A DNA stretch of 64,000 nt from assembly GCF_000372725.1 (NCBI RefSeq), contig NW_005196021.1, positions 1,212,839 through 1,276,838 of the forward strand, in the 5' to 3' direction. The notes below the pieces were generated by a model. That model had not been told where the DNA came from. It worked only from the letters and a program-made list of their open reading frames with translations, and did not search any database. This DNA is from Emiliania huxleyi CCMP1516. Taxonomy: Eukaryota > Haptophyta > Isochrysidales > Noelaerhabdaceae. Shown in pieces: positions 1 to 9,344 of this stretch. The first letter of the stretch is position 1. Every line of letters starts with the position of its first letter. The position numbers and the translations under genes were made by a program.

Positions 1-1398
1 CTCACTCCCACTCTGCACTGCTCCTCCGCACGCTCGCTGGAATCGGCGCAGCTGATCTGCTCTTCTCCTTGTCCTTCATCCTCGCGCAGCTGGCACACGG
101 GCAGGTGGGCAGCAGCCTCGGCAGGCTCGGCCCGGCGGTGTGCTCCGCCTCCGCCATCCTCAACGAGTATAGCTCGATGGTCGCCTCTCTCATGTCAGCG
201 CTCTTTGCCTTTTATCTCCAGTCGGCATATGCGGAGGAGCGGGCCGTCACCTCGCCAGGCAGCTTCGCTCGCCATATCGCCGCCGCTTGGCTCGTTCCGC
301 TCGCCCTCGAGGCGGCACTCGCCCTCCTCATCTTCCTCCCCGACGGCCTTCTCCATGCAGAGCATGACCTGCCGTGGTGTCACTGGAGGTGCACCCGAGA
401 CGCTCCGCTCGCGGGCCCGCGCGCGTGTTTGAGTGACCAATGTTCGATGAATACACAGGCGGCGCGCCAGGCCGTACGCCGTGCTGCAGTACGGCGTGGT
501 CGCGGCGGCCGTCGGGGTGTGCTGCTCTGCATTTGCACGCACGCGCGCCCTCGCCCGCCGCTCGCTGCCGCCGAACATCGGGCGCCACCTCTCGCTGCAG
601 CACCTCTCCTATCTGCTCGCTTTTCTCGTCTCGCAGCTGCCGGCGCTGGCCCACCGCTCCTGTCAGCTCGTGCCAGCATGTGAGGCGTCTCCACACCGTG
701 GCTGGCTCGTCGATGCGCATGCCTTGACGCAGCCGTCACAGGGCCTTCTCAACGCGTGCGCTGTCCGCCTCATCCCTTACCCTTTCCATGCACCCTTACC
801 CTTTCTCTTGCACTGGCTCCGGCGCCCCTGCACTCCCTCCGTACCATCCCTCGCGGCCTTTTGGTCCAGGTGCGTCTATCTCTCCCACGTTTGGTGGCGC
901 TACGTCATCACCTGCCAGCACGCCTGCCACTCCAGCTGCACGCGGTGCGGCTCGTGCTGCTGGCGCTGGTGGTACGCCGGCGGCGGCTATGCCTCACCGG
1001 GCTTGGGGCGGGGCATCAAGCCGGACCCATTGGCCGACATCACGTCACGCAGCGAAAGTTCGTGCTCTTTCTTCAGCCCACTGTCGTCAAACGAGGTGGG
1101 GCTGACTCCACCGACTCCGTCGGTTCCCACCTCGGCATCGGACATCCTGGTCGGCGGCCACAGCGCTGACCCGGGCGCCTTCACATTCCACTTCGGCGTC
1201 TCCTCCAACATCCCCTCCAGCATGAAGCCAGATATAGTACGGCCGTCGCCCATCTACCCGCTTCGACCGCCGCCAGCCTTCCCGCTCTCCTCGATCGATC
1301 TCTGCGATTGCTGCGCAGCAGCGGTCTTATTCGTGCCAGCGGCACGTCTCGAGGAGCAAGAAGGAGTTACGAGGTACGAAACCTTTGGAGCGAGGTGA
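1..1398 (+). CDS. Seven-helix receptor, cAMP-receptor/Dicty_CAR-like GPCR (5' partial, 3 exons)
   Basis: The exons I infer are <1..388, 471..755 and 870..1398. Both introns are GT-AG (82 and 114 nt), and the joins keep the frame. The open frame already starts inside helix 2 (GIGAADLLFSLSFILAQL). Helix 3 follows, with its leading Cys (VCSASAILNEYSSMVASLM), then helix 4 (AAAWLVPLALEAALALLIF). An extracellular loop holds a Cys (DLPWCHW) and is split by intron 1. Helix 5 (YGVVAAAVGVCCSAF), helix 6 (LSYLLAFLVSQLPALA) and helix 7 (PSQGLLNACVYLSHVWW) complete the bundle; intron 2 splits helix 7. The QGxLNA motif in helix 7 is typical of cAMP-receptor and secretin-like GPCRs of amoebae and algae. The C-terminal tail of about 170 residues is Ser/Pro rich and may hide another intron. 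Helix 1 lies outside the window. The ligand is unknown. The fold call is fairly secure, the subfamily less so. Confidence 0.6.
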
Positions 1399-1760
1399 AA
1401 ATAGAAGCGAGGTGAATAGAAGCTCCACTCGTCGTGCGATCCCGACATTGGTGCATTGCATTCTGTCGCGGGCAGTGTGACTGTGTGTTTTGGGCTTTTG
1501 AAAACCAGCACACCGCGAAGCGCGATATATAAGAGAGGAAGGAGACGCGACCATGGACGCGACTGTGGACTGACGCTAACGACGAGAAGAGAAACGACAG
1601 AAAAAAGGATACTCGCGGCATCCTCGCTGTGTAGAGAGTACGGCTCTCTCGTAGACCTGTGATGATGGTGAGTGAAGACGCATTATGCAGTTGGAGTTAT
1701 ACCAATCGTCGGCGGAAGCCGGAACTGGTTTCACATAAGATAAAGTCCGGTCCGCGCGCC

Positions 1761-2397
1761 CAGTGCTGGCGATTTACTGGTATAGCCCCCCAGAACAATC
1801 AAACACTCTACGGCCAAAACAATCAATACCCGGGTTTTCCCAGGTATACCCGCAAAATACCCGGTATTTTGCCAATTTGGCTGAATTTGGCCGCAATGGC
1901 CAATGCGCATAAAGCCGTACGTAAGGCTAGTGCCATTTCGCTGGTCGAGCGACCCGGGGGATGCCCCGCGCGCCTGACCCAGGCGCGAAAACGAATCTGC
2001 GAGGCGTGGCCGCTCACGCGGCCCGATGGGGAGGAACGGGGCGAGCCCCCTCCAACCCACCCGCGCTAGGTCTCGGGCGGCGAAGGGGTCACTCCCGACG
2101 ACCTCGGGAACTAGCCGGGGCAGTCGGAGAAGTGGCAACTCCGTGCACTGACGGTCGGCCGTCAGAAAACACGCCTCCGTGGCTCGGGTTACACCAATCC
2201 TCGCTACCCAACGCGGCCAAAGGATATCCACCTCGAGAAAGTACCAGAGCCTCAGACTCGGCTCAGATCCCGAAAATTTGATGATTCCACGGAGTTTCGT
2301 AATTTACCATACCACTCTCTGCTCATACCATACCACTCCCTAGGAGAATCAAATAAGTGGTAAATACCACTCATTTACCAGTAAATCGCCAGCACTG
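1761..2397. mobile_element. Possible MITE-like element with 22-bp perfect terminal inverted repeats
   Basis: The 22 bases at 1761-1782 are the exact reverse complement of 2376-2397. The similarity extends imperfectly outward into GC-rich flanks (GCGCGCCC against a (CG)n run). The 637-bp interior has no transposase-like reading frame. The short inverted motif GTGGTA..TACCAC near 2357-2370 sits just inside the right end. This fits a non-autonomous DNA transposon or foldback element. No clear target-site duplication could be recognised because the right flank is simple sequence. Confidence 0.45.
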
Positions 2398-2445
2398 CGC
2401 GCGCGCGCGCGCGCGCGCGCCACCACGCCCCCCCCCCCCCCCCGC
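2397..2445. repeat. (CG)n and poly-C simple sequence
   Basis: An alternating GC run is followed directly by about 15 C residues. It lies between the inverted-repeat element and the 3' end of the RCC1 gene. Such a tract is prone to length error in sequencing. Confidence 0.9.
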
Positions 2446-2477
2446 CGCTCCTTCTCTAGGCTCAGCTCGACTATCCA

Positions 2478-5400
2478 TCACCACTCGTCCTCCTCAACCT
2501 CCAGCTCCGCCTCCGGGTCCGCCCCAGCGCCTGCCCCGTGGCCGTGCCGCGACTCCTCGCCGCGGTGCGGCGGCCGCGCCAAACGGCGGCGGCCGCTCCT
2601 CTCGTGCACGCCCGCCTCGCCAGCCTCGCTCTCCTCGTCGTCCTCGTCGCCGCCATCGGCGAGAACGGCGGTGTCGCGCCCCATGAGAAGCAGCCGCCCA
2701 ATGCTCGTCACCACCGCCGTCCGGTACCCGCCCGCGGACAGCGACGTCGGATGCTCGCCTGGGCGCAGCTGCAGCGGCACCTCGCCCGCCGTCGGAGCGA
2801 CGAGCGCGCCAGTCCGTCCGAGCTGCAGATTGGCGTTTGAGCCCCAAGTGAGGAGCGCCCGTCGCCCCTCGCTGCCCGGCGCGGTCAGCGCGGCGGAGTG
2901 CAGCTCGCCAGCAGCGATCTGCTCGACTCCCGACGCGACGTCGCACGCGTCTGCCCGCGTCGGCGCCGCGCGTCCGACCTGGCCGTAGAGGTTGTCGCCA
3001 AACGCGCAGACCCGGCCATCCGAGAGGAGGAGCAGGGAGTGGTAAGCGCCCGCGGCCGCGCCCACCGCCCGCAACGGTGCGCACCTCCCCTCCCTCAGGT
3101 CCCACGCCGCGCCGGCCGCGCAGCAGCTTGGCCCATCGCACGCAGCGGCGCCCTCCTCCGCGCCGCCTTCCCTGCTCCCCGTGTCGCCGCCGCCGCCGCC
3201 GCCGCCGCCGCCCTCCCCACCGCCGCCGCCCTCCCCGCCGCCGCCGCCCTCCTCCCCGCCGCCGCCCTCCCCACCGCCGCCGCCGCCCGCCGCCCCACCG
3301 CCGCCGCCGCCGCCAGCCGCCCCGCGCCTCTCGACCGGAGAGGGCGCCGGAGTCATCCCCGGCACGGCTGCCCACCGAGGCATCGGATCGACCGGCGACG
3401 GCGACGCGCGCAGAAGCTGCCCGTGGTGGTTGGCGCCCCACGAGTAGACGTCTCCCTCCTCCGTCAGCGCGAGCGTGTGGTAGCCGCCCGCTGCGACGGC
3501 CACCACGCGCGGCGGCGCAGCCGTCGCCGCCGGCGCGCTCTCCGGCCTGTGCCGCGGGGGTAGCCTCACCGCACCGGGAGGGAAGAGCCGGACCGCAGCC
3601 TCGCTAGGGGGAGGGACCGGCGCCCAGCCCAGCTGCCCGTGCGAGTTGGAGCCCCACGTCCACACGCGGCCCTTTGCGGACAGTGCGACCGAATGCACGT
3701 GCCCGCCCGCGAGGTGGACGACAGAGTCCTCGGCCTCGATCCCCGGCAGCAGCAGGCGCGCCGCCGAGCCGTCCCTCTCTAGCCCCGGCGCCGCCGGCGG
3801 TGCCGCGCCCGTGCCCTCGTCCCCTGGCTCCCCCACGGAGTCCGCCTCGTCGTCCTCCTCGCCGCCGCCGCACGAGAGAACGGCCGGCCCTCCCCCGGCG
3901 TGCACAAGCGTGTGGAACCCGCCGCACCCAAACACCGGTAGCTCGCCGTCGGGCAGCAAGCCCGCCACGCTCGAAGCGAGGCCGGGCTCGGCGTCGTAGT
4001 CGAGCCCGCCGTCGAGCGAGCGGCAGAGCTGGCGCGCCGCGTTCTCGCCCCACGTGTAGAGCCCGGACGCCGGCGCCGCGCCTGCGCGCTCGGCTGCGCT
4101 CCTCGAGGCGCTCCTCCCCTCCGCCCACGCGAGGAGGTGGAAGCCACACACGCGCACCGCTCGCACGGACGCGTCGCCGCCGAGGAAGGCGGACGGCTCG
4201 TACCCGCCGTCGACGTCGGCCTCGTCCTCGCCCTCGTCGCCGCCCCCCCCCTGCCCCGCCCCGCCCTCCCCCCTCCTCCAATGCGAGCTTCCCTCGCCGA
4301 CCGACGCCTCCGCCGCCCCGGCCCCCTCGGGCGCGCCCGCGCCGGCGGCCTCGTCGCCGAGCGCCGTCTCGTGGAGCAGTGAGGCGGACGGGTGCTCGCC
4401 CCACACGACGAGGTGCCCGCTGCGCGAGACGGCGGCCGAGAAATAGGCGCCGGCGGCGAGGAGGGACGGCGGGTCCGCCTTGGGCAGAGGCAGCTCCGCC
4501 CGCTGCGGCATCCCGTCCCAGCGCACGCCGCGCGTGCGCGCGAGCTGGTAGCGGCCGTTGTATCCAAAGGACCAGACGTGAGACGCGTTGCAGAGGGCGA
4601 GCGTGTGGTACTCGCCGAGCGCGAGCGCGGCCGCGCCGAACTCGACGCCTCCGAACGGCTCGGAGCTGTGCGCCTCGCCGACTTGCGACGCGTTGCTCGC
4701 CTCTGCGCCGAGCTGGCCGAAAGAGTTGTCGCCCCACAGCAGCAGCCGCCCGCCGCTGGTGCGAGCCGCGGAGTGGTACGACGAGGCGGCGACCTCCACC
4801 ACCTCCTCGCCCGCGCGCAGCGGCAGCGGCACCGCCGCCGCCTCGGCAGCCACGTCAAACTCCGCCTCGAACTCGGCCTCGCTCGGCGGCGCGCCGGCCG
4901 CGCCGCTCAGCACCGAGGCGGTGAAGCCGCGCCGGCCCTCGCCCAGCTGGCCGTGGGTGTTGTCCCCCCAGCCGAGGAGGCGGCCGCCACTCGTGCGGGC
5001 GAGCGAGTGCGAGGCGGCCGCGGCGAGGCCGACCACCGCCTCGCCCTTCTCGAGCGGGAGAGGCACCTTGAGGGGCGTCTCGACGGCGTGCTCGGTCCGC
5101 GCGCCCAGCTGCCCGAACCCGTTGTCGCCGAACGCGTAGACGGCACCCGACGCGCCGAGGACGAGGGTGTGCAGCTCCCCGCACGCGACGGCGGTGGCGT
5201 GCTCGGGCAGCGGGACTCGCGCCGGCAGCGCGAGAGGCGCGTCCAGCATCTCCAGCTCGGCGGGCGCCACGCTCATCGGCGTCTCCTCAGGAAGCACGCC
5301 GCACTGCCCGTGCCCGTTGTCGCCCCACGCAAACACCTCGCCGGAGGCCAGCACGGCGGCAGAGTGCATTCGGCCTGCGCAGGCGTCGACTGCCGCCGCC

Positions 5401-5933
5401 GCCGCAAGCCCACCGCTCCGTCCCGGCCACCGCAGCGCGTACGGCTGCCACGCCGTGTACGGGAGGCGCGAGGCGGAGAGCGGCCGACCCAGCTGCCCCA
5501 TGGCGTTGTCCGCGAAGGCGTACACCGCGCCGGAGGCCGTCCGCACGAGGAGATGAAGTTCGCCCGCAGAGAGGCTCACGATCCGCTCTCCGGCCGGTAG
5601 CCCGAGCGGCTGGGTGCTCCCGCTCCCCGCGCCGTCAAACAGCAGCAGCAGCGGCGCCGGAGCTGCAGCAGCCCGCTCGGCGGCAGCGGCCAAAGAATAC
5701 GGCGCTGCAGCGGCGCTATCCAGCAGCGGGTAGGGCGCGCTGTCTGGAGGTGAGCATGACCCGCAGGATAGCGAGCAGGTACGCGCCATGAAGCCCGCGT
5801 TGTCCTCGCAATGGCCGACAGTCGCCCAGAAATAACAGTCGCCCTTCAGGTCGGCGCATGCGAGCGCCGCTTCCGGGACGGCATCGGTTGCTTCCGCAAG
5901 CAGCAGGAGCAGTATCATCCGGCTTCTCCCCAA
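2478..5933 (-). CDS. Secreted ShKT-domain and multi-RCC1-repeat protein
   Basis: A single uninterrupted frame of 1151 residues. A hydrophobic leader (MILLLLLAEATDAVP; the second Met at residue 6 is the likelier start) is followed by a six-cysteine ShKT-type module at about residues 25-60 (CADLKGDC, GHCEDN, ARTCSLSCGSC). ShKT is a common extracellular Cys module and does not by itself imply toxicity. The rest is about a dozen RCC1 blade repeats with the recurrent WGDNxxGQLG and YHSxA patterns, so one or two beta-propellers are expected. A low-complexity Gly/Glu tract encoded by GGC repeats (DNA about 3180-3330) interrupts the propeller, and the C-terminus is acidic. RCC1 proteins are usually nuclear or cytosolic; here the leader and ShKT module point to secretion or the cell surface. 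Ligand unknown. Confidence 0.8.
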   Translation of the reverse strand: MGRSRMILLLLLAEATDAVPEAALACADLKGDCYFWATVGHCEDNAGFMARTCSLSCGSCSPPDSAPYPLLDSAAAAPYSLAAAAERAAAAPAPLLLLFDGAGSGSTQPLGLPAGERIVSLSAGELHLLVRTASGAVYAFADNAMGQLGRPLSASRLPYTAWQPYALRWPGRSGGLAAAAAVDACAGRMHSAAVLASGEVFAWGDNGHGQCGVLPEETPMSVAPAELEMLDAPLALPARVPLPEHATAVACGELHTLVLGASGAVYAFGDNGFGQLGARTEHAVETPLKVPLPLEKGEAVVGLAAAASHSLARTSGGRLLGWGDNTHGQLGEGRRGFTASVLSGAAGAPPSEAEFEAEFDVAAEAAAVPLPLRAGEEVVEVAASSYHSAARTSGGRLLLWGDNSFGQLGAEASNASQVGEAHSSEPFGGVEFGAAALALGEYHTLALCNASHVWSFGYNGRYQLARTRGVRWDGMPQRAELPLPKADPPSLLAAGAYFSAAVSRSGHLVVWGEHPSASLLHETALGDEAAGAGAPEGAGAAEASVGEGSSHWRRGEGGAGQGGGGDEGEDEADVDGGYEPSAFLGGDASVRAVRVCGFHLLAWAEGRSASRSAAERAGAAPASGLYTWGENAARQLCRSLDGGLDYDAEPGLASSVAGLLPDGELPVFGCGGFHTLVHAGGGPAVLSCGGGEEDDEADSVGEPGDEGTGAAPPAAPGLERDGSAARLLLPGIEAEDSVVHLAGGHVHSVALSAKGRVWTWGSNSHGQLGWAPVPPPSEAAVRLFPPGAVRLPPRHRPESAPAATAAPPRVVAVAAGGYHTLALTEEGDVYSWGANHHGQLLRASPSPVDPMPRWAAVPGMTPAPSPVERRGAAGGGGGGGAAGGGGGGEGGGGEEGGGGGEGGGGGEGGGGGGGGGDTGSREGGAEEGAAACDGPSCCAAGAAWDLREGRCAPLRAVGAAAGAYHSLLLLSDGRVCAFGDNLYGQVGRAAPTRADACDVASGVEQIAAGELHSAALTAPGSEGRRALLTWGSNANLQLGRTGALVAPTAGEVPLQLRPGEHPTSLSAGGYRTAVVTSIGRLLLMGRDTAVLADGGDEDDEESEAGEAGVHERSGRRRLARPPHRGEESRHGHGAGAGADPEAELEVEEDEW

Positions 5934-7734
5934 ATACTACCCGGGTATCTCACATTTACTTGATAAACCAGCCGATCCAACAATCCTTTCACACCGGACG
6001 GTAGAGCCAAATCTGACGGCCAGAAAGCTCACCAGCCTCGCAACACATGTCATACCCATCCCTGACAAGCGTGGTTTGACTCACAGAAGCCGCAGGCCAC
6101 GTGGAGACATAGCTACGTGACCACGCAAAACACGCCCGGAGACGGCTCACATCCCGATATCCCGGGCTCCAACAATGGTCCCACTATCGGGCCTATCGCG
6201 GTCCGACATCGATCTACTTGGCTGTCCCCAGCCCACAGGTACCGGGTGCACCCAGCCTGGCCGCAAGAGGGCGGGCCCGGGCCGAGCCTCCCACTCAGAG
6301 GTCCATTGAAGTCGTCCGCGGCGCCGTCCCGAAGCAGCAGCCGCGGGAGCGGGAGCGGGGAAGCTCGTACTCGGCCCGACGCGATAATGTTGACAACAAT
6401 GCAATGCCAACTGTGCGTACAATGACTTGTACACACATCACCTGGGTCGTGATGGTCCATATGAAGGATGGACAGAGTCACGCACATCGCCTACACGGTC
6501 TGAGGGTGGTGAGGACTGATACATGCCCGGGTCGGGTTGAGTGCGCTCGGAGAAGAACAAAGTGTGAACTATGCGCCAAATGCGCTGGTCAAGGGGACAG
6601 GAGGATGTTGTGTGTGACAGGGCTGCCTGGAGCAGCCCCAAGCTGGAGGCCTTCGTCCACAGGGACCCGTCAAGGAGCGTCTTCTAGCATTGTCTGCACC
6701 ACTGTCACGGATCACGCAAGGCCGCTACGGAGACGAGCAGCTCCGAATCCGCGGCAATCTTCATGCATCCAGGCGTCACAGTCAATATCAGTGGTCTAGC
6801 CACCGCCATGCACAGCTTGACGTCGATGTCTCCAGGCTGGAGTGCCTGTATCCTTTGTTACGCCGCTCGGAGGTCTGATGGAGCCGCAGAACGCCTGGGG
6901 CTGTGAGGGCGTCAGGCGGTGCCGCAGATAGACTTCTACCTCATAGCGCGCACCGAGTTATCCGTGCCGGGCCCTGGCCGCCGCCAGCGGACGGTGCTCT
7001 ACCAGCAAGGTACCTACAGGGCACATTGTTGGACTTTGGCGGCCGATTTGCGCTCGAGCCGCCGCGCGGGAATCAGCACCGGCAGGCAGCAAGAGCACGA
7101 CTGGCGACCGAGAAGCCAGCAGTGCTGCGCCGACACATGCCGGTCTGGACAGTGCGCGAAGCAGCCGCATGCGGCCTTACAGAGGCCGAGCGCGCGGTGA
7201 TTGTTGGACGGTCACGTCGTTTCGGTTTATCGGGACGCGCCGGGATATCAAGTAAATGCGAGATACGCAAGAGCCAAGAGGAAGGGTTTGCACTTTTTGG
7301 CGGGTGGGGTCTGGCGCTCGCGCCCACGAACATGGCAGTCACCTCGTCGCCTTGTCTGTCGTGTGAAAAAAAAGAGTGAAAAAAGCGGCCCGAGACAAAC
7401 CCCAACCCGCCCAACAACCCAACCCAACCCAAAAAGCACGGTTCTGAAGTTGGGCCCTCGGCCTAAACAAGCGGCCAAAACACAAGAGAAGAAGACTCTC
7501 TCTCTCTCAAAACACTTGCAACCCGTTCGAAACGCGAGAGTGGCACCGGCGTGTAGCCTCGAAGGGGCAGCCGGGGTCTCGCGTTTAGGGTCGTACAAGG
7601 ATGTAAGACAAGAAGCAGGGCGCGAGCCGCGCACAAAAGGCGCAGATTTCACTGTATACTGAGTGAGCAGGATTTATTCGTCGAACCAAAAGTTGCCACG
7701 GCCGTTTCCATCGGTTGGACGTTGCTTGCAACTC
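5934..7734. other. Intergenic, no gene recognised
   Basis: Short frames exist on both strands, but none shows a domain, a signal peptide or exon-like continuity. The 18-nt motif TTCTGAAGTTGGGCCCTC at 7442-7459 recurs exactly at 63320-63337, again upstream of a gene start. A CT-rich run lies at 7497-7510. Confidence 0.4.
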
Positions 7735-8043
7735 ATGTATATGCCACCACCTCCGGCGGAGGGCGACGCCTTCGACCTGCAGTGCCCGTCGCCCGCCCGT
7801 CTCTCCCACCGCCGCCGCCCTTCCCGAATGCTCGCCGCCGCGCCCTCCAGGTGGGAGGAAGTGGTCGAGCTGCTGAGCCAGCTCGAGCTCAAGTTTGACG
7901 CGCTCGTCATCGGATGTGCCGCCCTCTTCTACGCCTACCTCGCTGGACACCTGGAAGGTAGTTTCGGCCGGTTAGAGGCGATTTACGACAAGCTGAGGGG
8001 AAGGTTGAAGGAGAGGCTTGCGCCCTCTACTCGTATGCTCTGA
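7735..8043 (+). CDS. Small single-span membrane protein, unrecognised
   Basis: A frame of 102 codons starting at an ATG that is followed by a second ATG two codons later. The N-terminal third is Pro/Arg rich. Residues around 60-85 form one clear hydrophobic segment (DALVIGCAALFYAYLAGHL), flanked by amphipathic, charged helices (RWEEVVELLSQLELKF before it, FGRLEAIYDKLRGRLKERL after it). This arrangement suggests a small tail-in-membrane protein, perhaps of an organelle. I do not recognise the family. The 18-nt motif at 7442-7459, shared with the gene at 63473, lies about 280 nt upstream. The frame could also extend in-frame to the start of the open frame at 7663. Confidence 0.45.
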   Translation: MYMPPPPAEGDAFDLQCPSPARLSHRRRPSRMLAAAPSRWEEVVELLSQLELKFDALVIGCAALFYAYLAGHLEGSFGRLEAIYDKLRGRLKERLAPSTRML

Positions 8044-9344
8044 GTCAGCTCTCTAGACTACCAGCTCCAGTCAGGGCTGCGCAGTCCGGCAGTAGCTTTG
8101 CTGACTGCAGCCACTGAGGGAGGAGAAGGGAGTGGGCGTCCCTCGCTTCTACTGCACATGTACGCGTGTCACGCTCTGAACACGTGAATGACCGCGGTAG
8201 TCCCACCTGATTCGTTGCTCTACACCCGCACGGTGTGGCATCGCCACCGTTTTGCGGCACCGCGAGTCGCACGAAATTCTCTTCGATTGCCATACTTGCT
8301 GCACCAGGACGCATGCGGCCACCCAACTCTACCACGAGTCTGCGGTACACAGCAGCTCTCGGCGACGTCGAGATCGCTGTGACGGGGTGCCACGTCCACG
8401 TCGTGCCCTCGTGCCGCACACAATGCGGCACGATGTCGCCCGCATCGCCCCATCACCCATCAGCAACCCGCCGCTCCCCGGCGCGCCCCTCCTCTCCTCC
8501 ACTGCCTCTCTGTCCCAGCGGCCGGCGGCGCTGTGGCGGCGGTGTCGACTGCTGCGGCAGTGGTTTCGCCAATGGCCGGCGGCCGGGCGGCGGGGCGTCG
8601 CTCCACCGCCTCATGCGCCGCCGCTTCGCCGCGCCGCACCTTCCATCTCCCCGCCTCCGCCCACCTCTCCCCGCCTCCCCTCCGCCTCCGTGGGGGGTTC
8701 CCCACCCGCGCCCCCCCGCACCACCGCCGCCTCCCTCTCCGCTCGACCTGCTCCTCACAACCGGTTTCACATGGTCCACACGCACACACACGCTGCACAC
8801 GATTGGCTCGGGAGCCGACACGAGGCGCACTGTCACCGGCCGTAGCACCGGGTCCGGACTGTGTTGGACACACAGCACATAACTCACAGGACAGCTCACG
8901 AGGTGGCGCTATGTAGAGGAGTCCTCGGGGACTGACGCGGGAGATTTTGTTTTTGAGGCATCACGTCTCCATGCCGCCGTCAAGTCGGAGCCAGTCTGCG
9001 GCGACCACAGCGCTCACCGCAGGGATATGCGAGCTTTTCAAAGTCATGCTTTTGCGCGAAATCCCACAATGGTGGATTTTGGGGCGCTGTGGGCCCCCTC
9101 TACCGCATGCCCGTTACGGCTTTATAAGAGATCTGTATCGCACCATTCTCTGCGAGCGCGTGCTTGCCTCCTGCCCCTCCTCCCGCTCCGCCATCGGCTC
9201 CCGAGCCCTGTGACCGGTGCTCCCCCGCATGCCCCCCCCCCCCCCCCCCACCCCCGGGTGGCGCGTGGCCACCCCCATCCCGGCCGAATCTCTCGGCAGC
9301 TTTGGTGGTGGGCGCCTTGACCCGCCCCGCCCCCTCACCGACCC
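8044..9344. other. Intergenic, no gene recognised
   Basis: A C-rich, Pro-coding stretch (about 8460-8760) gives long frames on both strands with biased, repetitive translations that I do not trust. There are poly-C runs at about 9232-9250. The 3' end of the cold-shock gene begins at 9345. Confidence 0.4.

Larger units (their letters stand above)
1399..2477. other. Intergenic, no gene seen
   Basis: I see no convincing coding sequence. A TATATAAG box-like sequence lies at 1526-1533 on the + strand but leads only to a five-codon reading frame at 1552. Most of the rest is the inverted-repeat element at 1761-2397, followed by a (CG)n and poly-C tract just 3' of the RCC1 gene. Confidence 0.5.

Noticed and set aside
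2494-4924. Long open frames on both strands opposite and inside the RCC1 gene
   Set aside because: Their translations are Arg/Pro/Gly-rich mirror products of GC-rich codons without domains; only the 1151-residue frame shows RCC1 periodicity and a leader.
8045-8431. Minus-strand frame of 128 codons
   Set aside because: Reads plausibly in places, but the opposite strand reads equally well; no leader, domain or splice context.
8460-8900. Proline-rich frames on both strands
   Set aside because: Composition effect of C-rich simple sequence.
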